From NCBI GenBank assembly GCA_002704825.1, contig PAIY01000242.1:1-34083 (forward strand): a stretch of DNA of 34,083 nt, given 5' to 3'. The position numbers were made by a program, and so were the translations under genes. This document shows, piece after piece, positions 8,301 to 15,606 of the stretch (position 1 is its first letter; every line of letters starts with the position of its first letter). The DNA is from Phycisphaeraceae bacterium (lineage in GTDB: Bacteria > Planctomycetota > Phycisphaerae > Phycisphaerales > Phycisphaeraceae). Under the pieces are notes generated by a model. That model saw nothing but the letters and a program-made list of their open reading frames with translations. It searched no databases and was not told the origin of the DNA.

Positions 8301-9317
8301 ATGGGCAATTTCGGGCGGAAACGAAACGCAGACATTTTCACATGGCTTGTTCTATGCCTGCTTGCCATCATATTAATCTTTGCATTTCCAATCTTCATCT
8401 TAATTGAGCTGATCAACTGCTTCTTTCCGGATCGCCTGGCTAAAAAACGCTATCGCCACGTGTTTCGACATATCTGTGGCATGGGTCTCAAATCTGACGA
8501 ATTGGCACGTCGCCTGGGTATGACGGTCGAGCAAATCCAAGCAACACCCCAGGATTACACCACTCGAAAAATCCCCAAGCGATCCGGTGATCAACGTGAA
8601 CTTAATATCCCAAATGAACAACTCAAGTCACTGCAACGCTGCATACTCAAAGGCCTGCTATCAAAACTCAAAACACATCCAGCAGCAATGGGATTTGAAG
8701 AAGGCTATTCCATCGCACACAACGCCATGTTGCACACACAGCAGGCTGTGGTGATCAAAATGGATATAAAGGATTTTTTCCCATCAATCACCGCTGCAAC
8801 CATTGAGTTTTATTTCAGAGAGATCGGTTGGAACAAACGCGCGGCTTTCCTTCTTTCGGAACTTTGCACACATGCTTATCAACTCCCACAAGGTGCCCCC
8901 ACCAGTCCCAAGCTCAGTAACCTTGTCAACTACATGATGGATTACCAGATTGAACAAGCTGTCAAACACTATCACGGTACATATACACGTTACGCAGATG
9001 ACATCACTATCAGCTTTCCCAAGGACTATCCCAAGCATGTTCGAGGTATCATGCAGAAAGTCCGTTGCATCACCAAGTTTCACGGCTATGAACTCAACCA
9101 CAAGAAAACGCATATTCTCCGCCAACACCAGCAGCAGCGTGTCACCGGTCTGGTCGTCAATGACAAGGTAAATCTACCACGGGAAAAACGACGTTGGTTA
9201 CGTGCGGTGGAACACCGGCTTCAAACACAGGGGAAAGCGTCACTGACGCAAGAACAACTCGATGGGTACAAAGCATTGCAGCAGATGATCGCTTCTCAGA
9301 CACAACCCAAAGCGTAA
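8301..9317 (+). CDS. Retron reverse transcriptase with N-terminal transmembrane segment
   Basis: This 338-residue enzyme copies the msd part of the upstream RNA into single-stranded DNA joined to the RNA. Residues ~12-40 form a long hydrophobic stretch (FTWLVLCLLAIILIFAFPIF), so the protein is probably membrane-anchored. Residues ~62-80 (GLKSDELARRLGMTVEQIQ) resemble the helical N-terminal region common in retron RTs. Then come IPKRSGDQR, the retron-specific NAMLH (NAxxH, 141-145), KMDIKDFF (153-160, first catalytic Asp), LPQGAPTSPKLSN (195-207), the catalytic YADD (231-234), and VTGLVVN (281-287), the VTG motif that marks retron RTs and contacts msr. The thumb region is NLPREKRRWLRAVEHRL. 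Start: ATG with GAGA seven bases upstream. Its base composition looks more A/T-rich than gnd, fitting acquisition. No separate effector gene adjoins it; the hydrophobic N-terminus may anchor the complex or serve as the effector. Confidence 0.95.
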   Translation: MGNFGRKRNADIFTWLVLCLLAIILIFAFPIFILIELINCFFPDRLAKKRYRHVFRHICGMGLKSDELARRLGMTVEQIQATPQDYTTRKIPKRSGDQRELNIPNEQLKSLQRCILKGLLSKLKTHPAAMGFEEGYSIAHNAMLHTQQAVVIKMDIKDFFPSITAATIEFYFREIGWNKRAAFLLSELCTHAYQLPQGAPTSPKLSNLVNYMMDYQIEQAVKHYHGTYTRYADDITISFPKDYPKHVRGIMQKVRCITKFHGYELNHKKTHILRQHQQQRVTGLVVNDKVNLPREKRRWLRAVEHRLQTQGKASLTQEQLDGYKALQQMIASQTQPKA

Positions 9318-9335
9318 GCGTCATCACAATCCGAC

Positions 9336-10226
9336 TTATGCCAACATATTTTTTCGATCCTGATACATCTGCCAGAACAAGATCCATGGATCAAGCAGAA
9401 TCTGATCCTCATCCGACGCCCCCGGTTCACAGAGACCAAAGGCAAAATGCGTGTGTTCAAAATCACCAACATGAACGCCTGCTGAAAGAGCGTAGGGCAT
9501 CCCTGCTTCCAATGGCGTATGCTCGGGCACCAGCAGTTTGATCAGGTGACAGGCACGGATGAGCCATCGTGAACCATCTGCCCATGTGTGCGCCCCTTGC
9601 CAGCGATTGTTATTGTCACCGTTGCAAACCTGGTTGTAATACGCATGTTCGTCGATGGCAAAAGGTGTCCACAACACCGTACCTGCCGGGTGATTGATAT
9701 CCAATCCCCCATGCGCATCAGCACCAAAGTATGGCCCCATCCAACAGTCCATGCCCTGGTAACAGTCTTCGATCTTCAGACCCTCTTTGGGTAACGGACA
9801 CCAGGGATGTAGCAACACAGGACAGATGCGTTTGCCTGTTTCCTGAATCGCAAGTCGGACATCTTTGCGCGGTTTACATTGACCATGTGCTTCATTGAGA
9901 TGATCAAAAATATGCACGGTTGCATCAAACCAGATGCGCATGCCAAAGAGTTCCCACGGTTCATAGAAACTCCGCTGATTCCCCACCCAGCGAATCAGTT
10001 TGACTTCATGCCCATCGATGAGCATCTGACACCCGCAGTGCAACACCGTTGAGGCCTGCGACTGGGGCACCTTGATCTGCTTGAGTGTCGTGGAATACAC
10101 ATGAGCCCAGCTGCTTAAAATCTCAATGGTATGGGTTGAACCATCAGACAAGGTCAACGCAAGCATGTCCCCATGATCCATCTCAATGGCCAGCAACGTA
10201 TCGCGCGTTTGTTGCGTGATCTGCAT
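9336..10226 (-). CDS. M23 (LytM)-like metallopeptidase-fold protein without signal peptide
   Basis: The C-terminal half carries the paired zinc-binding motifs of M23/LytM endopeptidases: HGGLD (HxxxD, residues 172-176) inside FGADAHGGLDINHPAGTVLW, and HTH (HxH, 258-260) in FEHTHFAFGL. These normally hold one zinc that cuts peptide crosslinks in peptidoglycan. The N-terminal ~120 residues are a separate beta-rich domain (LALTLSDGSTHTIEIL) of unknown role. No signal peptide or membrane segment is seen at the N-terminus, which is unusual for an enzyme acting on the cell wall. It may act in the cytoplasm, leave by another route, or have another substrate. Between the motifs is a Trp- and Asn-rich insertion. 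It ends 18 bases from the end of the RT gene and converges on it, so it is probably not part of the retron unit. Metal-motif assignment is good; activity is inferred. Confidence 0.75.
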   Translation of the reverse strand: MQITQQTRDTLLAIEMDHGDMLALTLSDGSTHTIEILSSWAHVYSTTLKQIKVPQSQASTVLHCGCQMLIDGHEVKLIRWVGNQRSFYEPWELFGMRIWFDATVHIFDHLNEAHGQCKPRKDVRLAIQETGKRICPVLLHPWCPLPKEGLKIEDCYQGMDCWMGPYFGADAHGGLDINHPAGTVLWTPFAIDEHAYYNQVCNGDNNNRWQGAHTWADGSRWLIRACHLIKLLVPEHTPLEAGMPYALSAGVHVGDFEHTHFAFGLCEPGASDEDQILLDPWILFWQMYQDRKNMLA

Positions 10227-10282
10227 GATGTATCAGTCCCTTATTTAAACACCAGGAATTATCACGTAGCACCCCAAAAATA

Positions 10283-10316
10283 ACAAACGATCCGATGGTC
10301 GCATCGGATCGTTTGT
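10283..10316 (-). terminator. Strong inverted repeat, likely terminator of the small lipoprotein gene
   Basis: A perfect 15-base-pair stem (10283-10297 with 10302-10316, core CGATCCGATG) closes a four-base loop. Read on the minus strand it is followed by TATTTTT. It lies 28 bases downstream of the lipoprotein gene and upstream of the M23-like gene. It could also act weakly on the plus strand. Confidence 0.8.
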
Positions 10317-10344
10317 CAGTGCAATGTTTCAAATGGTGATCTAT

Positions 10345-10491
10345 TTAAAATTCCATCGGATTATCTGCATAGTCCTTGAGGAACTGGTGATCAGCCTGAT
10401 TGGTGTAAGCGGTTTGATCGATGGTGCTGCAACCACTCATGGCAAAGAGCAGACCAGCGGACAGAACGATAGCGATAACGAGTTTGAGCAT
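10345..10491 (-). CDS. Small lipoprotein, 48 residues
   Basis: The peptide begins MLKLVIAIVLSAGLLFAMSGCS, a signal sequence ending in a lipobox (AMSGC), so Cys ~20 would be lipidated and the chain anchored to a membrane. The mature part is only about 29 residues, polar and acidic, ending DYADNPMEF; no family is recognised. The start at 10491 is well supported by AAAGGAG eight bases upstream; a longer frame to 10536 adds 15 residues that would bury the signal. A strong terminator follows. Such entericidin-like or peptidoglycan-associated small lipoproteins are common, but nothing here decides a role. It is on the same strand as the M23-like gene downstream, separated by the terminator. Confidence 0.75.
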   Translation of the reverse strand: MLKLVIAIVLSAGLLFAMSGCSTIDQTAYTNQADHQFLKDYADNPMEF

Positions 10492-10651
10492 GGCGTTTCT
10501 CCTTTGTACTCCAAAATATTTCAGCGGTAACAGCATGCTTGGAAAACTGGAACCGCCAAGGTTATATTCCAGAATATCTCCAAAAAACGATCACGCAAAC
10601 AGAAATGTCAAACAATCTGATCACGCGTACAGTCTGTAACGTCTGGGCGTT

Positions 10652-13552
10652 TTACTCATCCTCGTATAGCATGACGGCCTTGAACTGGACCTGCGTACTG
10701 CCATCGGCATCATCATCTGCCACAAAACACAGGTTGCTCATCGTGCCGGTATAGAACTGCCCCACCGGTATCCGGCAGGTCATCACACCGCTGCTGTAGG
10801 TGTTGGTTTCCTGGAACATGCCGGTCCAGGCCTGCGTGCCACCGAGTTGGAAACATCTAAGGTCATTGCCGTGATTGTTATCTTCATCGAGCCCGATGCC
10901 GATGATCTCGCCGATGTCCGACGCGGTCACTTCAAATTCAAGAATGGTGTTGGGGGTAACCGCATATGTCAGAGGGATGCGTTTCCATGCGTTGCCTTGG
11001 AGTTCGACGGTCAAACCGCCGTCACTCACCGTTGCGCTGCTCGACTTACCAGCAGCACCGTCCTGGTCTGCACTGTAAGAGACGATGGTGTAATCATCCA
11101 TATCCACCATGACGCCATCGGTGCGCGTGTTGTTGTTCCAGTTCATATTCTCCGTCAAGCTGGAAATGATCGGCATGTCAGGATAGGACATGGTGGTGAG
11201 TTTGATGTCATCGACCAAGCTATATTCATTGCCCCGGACATAGATGCGAGAGAAGCTGGCAAAGTCGGTGTCGGTGACGCTGAGTTTTTCCTGGCCGTTG
11301 ACATAGACGGTGATCAAACCCGTACTGGCGTCCCATGTCATGTCGATCTGGGCAAGACCGGCAAACGTGTTGTCATAGGTCACCGGGTCAGTCCCGGTCA
11401 CGGCATAACCCGTTGCAGGATGACCGGTGTCCATATTGCTTGAGATGGTGGTGCCAGTCGTAAAGAAGCTGTCCCATGATGAGGTCAGATCGATCTTCTT
11501 GATCTGGACATAACCATTGCCGTTGTAACTTGTCGCCGACGCCGTACTCCAACCCACAGCATAGCCCTGCGTGCCGTCTGCATTGAGCAAGCCGACCATG
11601 TTGTAGCGGCTGAAGTTGGACTGGATCATTTTAAAACGCAGCGTGAAGTCTTCGGTCACGGTCGTTCCCAGTTCACAGTAGTTCAAACCATTGCGATGCT
11701 TGGATGCCTGCGAAGTTAACGTTGTCGAATAACCGCTTGGTGAAGATGTAAACGAACTGGACACATACGCTGAAGCATTGTTGGGTGTGGTCGGCACGGC
11801 ATTCTGCCAAACCGCGCGTAGGGCAGCGTCATCTGCATAACCATCGAAGTTTTCCTCAAAGACCACGATGGGTTCCTGTTCAAAAGCGGGCTTGCCAATG
11901 GTGTTGTTGGTGATCTGACAGTCTGGTGCATTACGGATGTAAAACACATTACCCACCGTGCCACGCCCGTAAGCGTTGCGTCCGCCGTAGTCATCAAACG
12001 TGTTGTTGTCGATGACCAGATCGGTGACACCCTTGGTTGCGGTGGTATCCGAACCATCGCCTGAAGATTGAATCCAGATATTGGAGCGTTCGATATTGGT
12101 GAAGGTATTATCGAGAACCTGCGTGCCGTTGCCTGATGGACCTTCACTCAGAAAGCTTGAATCATTGCTGATGATCACAGCGGGGCCAGCAAGGGTATCA
12201 AAGTGATTGCCCTGAATCAACGCATCAGGTGCCCGCATGAGTACACCGCGTGCACGGTGATTGTAGAAGTGATTGTTCACCACCTGTGCGCCACGACCTG
12301 ATGCATTGAGATTACAAATCTGAGAACAGGAGCGGAGATTCTGGGTCGTGAGCCAGGTCACAAAATTCGGCACGGGATTGGTAAAGACGATTTTCATGAC
12401 ACTGCTCGCATACTCCGGGATCGACGTGACGTTGATGCTGGAGATCGGGCCCAGTGAGATCAGTTCGTGCGTTGTCTTATCCATGTAGACAAAGTCATCT
12501 GCAACGTTGTACAGCGAACCATGCGATTCGGTGTAAATGGTGTAGGCGTCCTCCACCTTGATCACCGGCACGAACGATCCGCCGATGTTCACGGAGTCAT
12601 CGCCCATGCCCGTGAAATAGCAGTGACTCACCACCGGCCCCACGGTACACCACTTGGAATGCACACCGTCAGCATTGGTGGAAAACAGGCGCGTGGTGTT
12701 GGGCTTCTGCGTGATGGTGCATTGATCCACGGTGACAAGCCCGGAGCTTGAAATGTTAAACGCCGTTGCCGGGGCGCTGTAGATGGTGACATTCTCAGCA
12801 AGGCAATCACTTGATGAATTGATTTTGACAGCATCAGCTTTTCGGCGACCGACAACGATGAACTTCTTGCCAACAAAATCCTCGAGCACGGTATTGCTTG
12901 TGACATAGCGATAGACACCACTCCCCAGATCGATGACCTGTGAATTGAGATACTGATCCATGAACTGATTGAGTTTCTTGCCGGTGTAGGGATCGTAAAG
13001 GTAGCCGACATTCTTGCCGGTGTGCTCACCGCCAAAGGTGTCGATGTGATCCTCAGTTGGCAACGGGAAACCTGCATCAATGGTGATGTCCACGTAATGC
13101 GATGCAGGCGTGGTGGCAACGACGGTGCCCTGCGTGTGAGGCAAGGGATCGTAATCCACCGAGAGATTGCGCAGCGTAATGTGATCCGACGCGTTGATGT
13201 AGATGCCATGATGATACGGACTGCCACAAACCAGAATCGCTTCGTTGGGCGCTTCGATCGTGAGGTTTGAGAGACTGCTGATTTTCAGATGCGCAGCCGA
13301 ACTGTCGGCATCCTGTGGCAAAGCGAGTTTGTACGAACCATCGGGAACCTGCAACACCACCGGGGCAGGCGAGATGGCAGCAGCGGCATTGATCGCAGCG
13401 ACAAACGCGGGGAAATCATCCGTCACCCCGTCGCCTACTGCGCCATAGTTGGTGACATTGAGCACCGTCTGAGCATGTAATGCGAGTTGCATCACCAACA
13501 CAAGACAAACCGACATCCTCCAACAACTCATCAATCCTTTGAAACAATTCAT
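10652..13552 (-). CDS. Secreted beta-helix carbohydrate-active protein with two C-terminal beta-sandwich-like modules
   Basis: A 966-residue secreted protein. Residues 1-27 are a signal peptide ending near LALHAQ. The opening TNYGAVGDGVTDDFPAF is the hallmark of pectate-lyase-superfamily (PF12708-type) right-handed beta-helices. The helix continues to about residue 530 and includes NADGVHSKW and TGMGDDSVNIGG, acidic motifs shared with the two next genes. After VVFEENFDGYADDAA comes a ~200-residue LamG/concanavalin-like module. A final ~140-residue module (SSATVSDGGLTVELQGNAWK through the acidic C-terminus) looks like domains appended to marine polysaccharide-degrading enzymes, probably for binding. 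Start chosen at the ATG at 13552 with AGAGG upstream; the longer frame to 13657 lacks a signal at its start. It is the last of three paralogues downstream of the LacI gene. Glycoside hydrolase activity is more likely than lyase, but the substrate is unknown. Confidence 0.85.
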   Translation of the reverse strand: MNCFKGLMSCWRMSVCLVLVMQLALHAQTVLNVTNYGAVGDGVTDDFPAFVAAINAAAAISPAPVVLQVPDGSYKLALPQDADSSAAHLKISSLSNLTIEAPNEAILVCGSPYHHGIYINASDHITLRNLSVDYDPLPHTQGTVVATTPASHYVDITIDAGFPLPTEDHIDTFGGEHTGKNVGYLYDPYTGKKLNQFMDQYLNSQVIDLGSGVYRYVTSNTVLEDFVGKKFIVVGRRKADAVKINSSSDCLAENVTIYSAPATAFNISSSGLVTVDQCTITQKPNTTRLFSTNADGVHSKWCTVGPVVSHCYFTGMGDDSVNIGGSFVPVIKVEDAYTIYTESHGSLYNVADDFVYMDKTTHELISLGPISSINVTSIPEYASSVMKIVFTNPVPNFVTWLTTQNLRSCSQICNLNASGRGAQVVNNHFYNHRARGVLMRAPDALIQGNHFDTLAGPAVIISNDSSFLSEGPSGNGTQVLDNTFTNIERSNIWIQSSGDGSDTTATKGVTDLVIDNNTFDDYGGRNAYGRGTVGNVFYIRNAPDCQITNNTIGKPAFEQEPIVVFEENFDGYADDAALRAVWQNAVPTTPNNASAYVSSSFTSSPSGYSTTLTSQASKHRNGLNYCELGTTVTEDFTLRFKMIQSNFSRYNMVGLLNADGTQGYAVGWSTASATSYNGNGYVQIKKIDLTSSWDSFFTTGTTISSNMDTGHPATGYAVTGTDPVTYDNTFAGLAQIDMTWDASTGLITVYVNGQEKLSVTDTDFASFSRIYVRGNEYSLVDDIKLTTMSYPDMPIISSLTENMNWNNNTRTDGVMVDMDDYTIVSYSADQDGAAGKSSSATVSDGGLTVELQGNAWKRIPLTYAVTPNTILEFEVTASDIGEIIGIGLDEDNNHGNDLRCFQLGGTQAWTGMFQETNTYSSGVMTCRIPVGQFYTGTMSNLCFVADDDADGSTQVQFKAVMLYEDE

Positions 13553-13637
13553 TGCGACCTCTTTCGTGATATGGACAAAGAACAACAACCGTACGCAAAC
13601 GTCAATCAAATGCCCGGAAAGGTATTGGCAATATGAC

Positions 13638-13673
13638 AACGCACATGTCAGAAACATGCTTGAACAGTGCGTT
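13638..13673 (-). promoter_or_regulatory. Nested inverted repeat between two beta-helix genes
   Basis: AACGCAC at 13638-13644 pairs with GTGCGTT at 13667-13673, and inside it CATGT pairs with ACATG. It lies in the 173-base gap between paralogues. No T-run follows on the minus strand, so it is not a typical terminator. It could be a processing or stability hairpin that uncouples the two genes. Confidence 0.3.
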
Positions 13674-13725
13674 GGATGCGGGTCACAAAAAAGTAAAAGT
13701 CTGCCGATTCAAACCTGGCAGTGCG

Positions 13726-15534
13726 TTATTGTTCTCTGCTGTCTTTGGAAAGATCCAATGGGCGGTTGTTGATGGTGTTGTTCTTCCAGGTGATCTTGCC
13801 GTTGTTACTGAGAATCACCGGGTCGTTGGCAAACTCCTTGGAAGAGATTTTGCCGATGGTGTTGTTTTCGATGAGCACGTTGTCTGCATTCTTGATGCTA
13901 AAGACATTACCCACTTCACCACGACCGTAAATGTTCGGACCGCCGTAGTGATCAAAACGGTTGTTGCGGATGGTAACGTTGATCACGCCCTGCGTTGCCT
14001 TGCCCGACTGATCACCGGCACCGGAGTAGAGCATGATGTTGGAGCGTTCAATGTTGATGAAGGTGTTGTCCTCCACAATGGTGTTATCGCCGGACGGACC
14101 TTCCTGCAAAAAACCGCTGTCGTTGGCAACCACAATGCCCGGACCTGCCAGATTCTCAATCCGGTTACCTTTGATGACACCATCGGGACAGCGCATGAGA
14201 ATCGCACGCAGACGGTGATCATGGAAGTGACAGTTAATGACCTTGCCCCCACGACCGACATAGTCATAGTTGATCAACCGTGAGCATCGGTACTGTGGCC
14301 TTTTTTCCGAATCCTTCACCGAGAGATAGGTGATGAGTTTGGGCAGCTTCTGGTCAAAAGTCAGTTGCAGACAAGGACGAGAAAAGCCTTCGACTTTTAC
14401 GCCCTGGATGTTGGTGATGTTGCCCAGCCGGACATGGCCCATGGTGGTGCGGTCGACAATGTAGTATTCGCCGATCTTGTGGTTCACCGTGGCATGTGCC
14501 TGGACGATCATGGTGTAATCATCAGGCTGCTGGATGACGGGCGTGTAGGAACCGCCGATGTTGACGCTGTCATCGCCCATGCCTGTGAACTCTGAGTTAC
14601 TGAGCACCGGGCCGTTGGCACACCACTTGGAATGCAGGCCATCAGCATTGGTGGACATCATGCGATCGGTCCCCGGCTTGCGGATGATCTTGCAGTGATC
14701 GATCACCACGTCCTTGCTGCTGGAGACATTCCAACCACAAGCCGGTGAATGGTAGATGTGAACCTGCTGCATCAGGCATCCGTCGGTGTTATTGATTTTC
14801 ACACCATCGGCTTTACGACGGGAGACCACGGTAAACACCTTACCCACCATCTGAGGCTCGACGGGATTGGAGGTATTGAATCGGTAGAGACCGTTGCCCA
14901 TATCTTTGGGAATGTTCTTCCACATGTATTGGTCATAAAACTGATTGAGTTTTTTGCCGGTCCTGGCATCGAAGATGTATCCGACGTTTTTGGTGTTGAC
15001 GATTTTGGTCGCCTGATTAAAGTCCATATGCGGGAGCATCGGGGAGGGGTAACCGTCAGCGAGTTTCATATCAATGAAATTATTCGCAGGATCAACCGAG
15101 ACAATCGTGCCTTGCGATTGACAGTAGGGATCGTAATCCACCGCGAGATTCTTGACGGTGATGTTTTGACTGCCATCAACAAAAATGCCATGTCGATAGG
15201 GATTACCCATCAATAGCAAGGGACGGTTTTCACCTTCAATGGTGATGTTCTGCATTGCTGCGATGGTGAGATTGCCACCTTCTGCCGATGCCTTTTTCGG
15301 ATCATATAAACCAAGACGATAGGTTCCCTGCGGGACTTTGATCGTCACGGGTTGGGGCTTGTGTTTGTCTGCGGCTTCCAAGACTTTGACAAAGGCAACT
15401 GCGTCATCGGCAATACCATCGCCTTTGGCGCCGAAGTCTTTGACGTTGAGCGTGGTCTGGGCGTGCATGTTCGCACACCCCGTCAGGGATATCATGAAAC
15501 ACAGCGTTGATAGACGAATCGCTTTGAGTGACAT
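13726..15534 (-). CDS. Secreted beta-helix carbohydrate-active protein, lipoprotein-type signal
   Basis: This 602-residue protein is the middle paralogue. It starts MSLKAIRLSTLCFMISLTGC, a signal sequence with a lipobox (LTGC), so it should be anchored by lipid, unlike its two neighbours. LNVKDFGAKGDGIADDAVAF then opens the beta-helix. Shared family features are DYDPYCQSQGT, VSRRKADGVKINNTDGC, NADGLHSKW, TGMGDDSVNIGGSYTPV, FHDHRLRAILMRCPD and EGPSGDNT. It ends with GKITWKNNTINN, which the third paralogue also has. It has no extra C-terminal modules. The start at 15534 fits the signal sequence, with AAAGGA somewhat far upstream; the ATG at 15582 has no ribosome-binding site and adds a hydrophilic leader. 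The start codon overlaps ATGTTCAA, identical to a half-site of the operator in front of LacI. Likely function is cleaving or binding an extracellular polysaccharide. Confidence 0.86.
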   Translation of the reverse strand: MSLKAIRLSTLCFMISLTGCANMHAQTTLNVKDFGAKGDGIADDAVAFVKVLEAADKHKPQPVTIKVPQGTYRLGLYDPKKASAEGGNLTIAAMQNITIEGENRPLLLMGNPYRHGIFVDGSQNITVKNLAVDYDPYCQSQGTIVSVDPANNFIDMKLADGYPSPMLPHMDFNQATKIVNTKNVGYIFDARTGKKLNQFYDQYMWKNIPKDMGNGLYRFNTSNPVEPQMVGKVFTVVSRRKADGVKINNTDGCLMQQVHIYHSPACGWNVSSSKDVVIDHCKIIRKPGTDRMMSTNADGLHSKWCANGPVLSNSEFTGMGDDSVNIGGSYTPVIQQPDDYTMIVQAHATVNHKIGEYYIVDRTTMGHVRLGNITNIQGVKVEGFSRPCLQLTFDQKLPKLITYLSVKDSEKRPQYRCSRLINYDYVGRGGKVINCHFHDHRLRAILMRCPDGVIKGNRIENLAGPGIVVANDSGFLQEGPSGDNTIVEDNTFINIERSNIMLYSGAGDQSGKATQGVINVTIRNNRFDHYGGPNIYGRGEVGNVFSIKNADNVLIENNTIGKISSKEFANDPVILSNNGKITWKNNTINNRPLDLSKDSREQ

Positions 15535-15606
15535 GTTCAATGCCAATCCTTTCGGGGAAGAATGATCCTTGGAGTTGATCATGTTTAAAAAATGTCAGTT
15601 TATGTC

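Noticed and set aside
13633..14283. Plus-strand frames of 60-216 codons opposite the beta-helix genes (this and several to 17371)
   Set aside because: All mirror the repeat-rich minus-strand genes, which have signal peptides and family motifs; the mirrored peptides have no such features.
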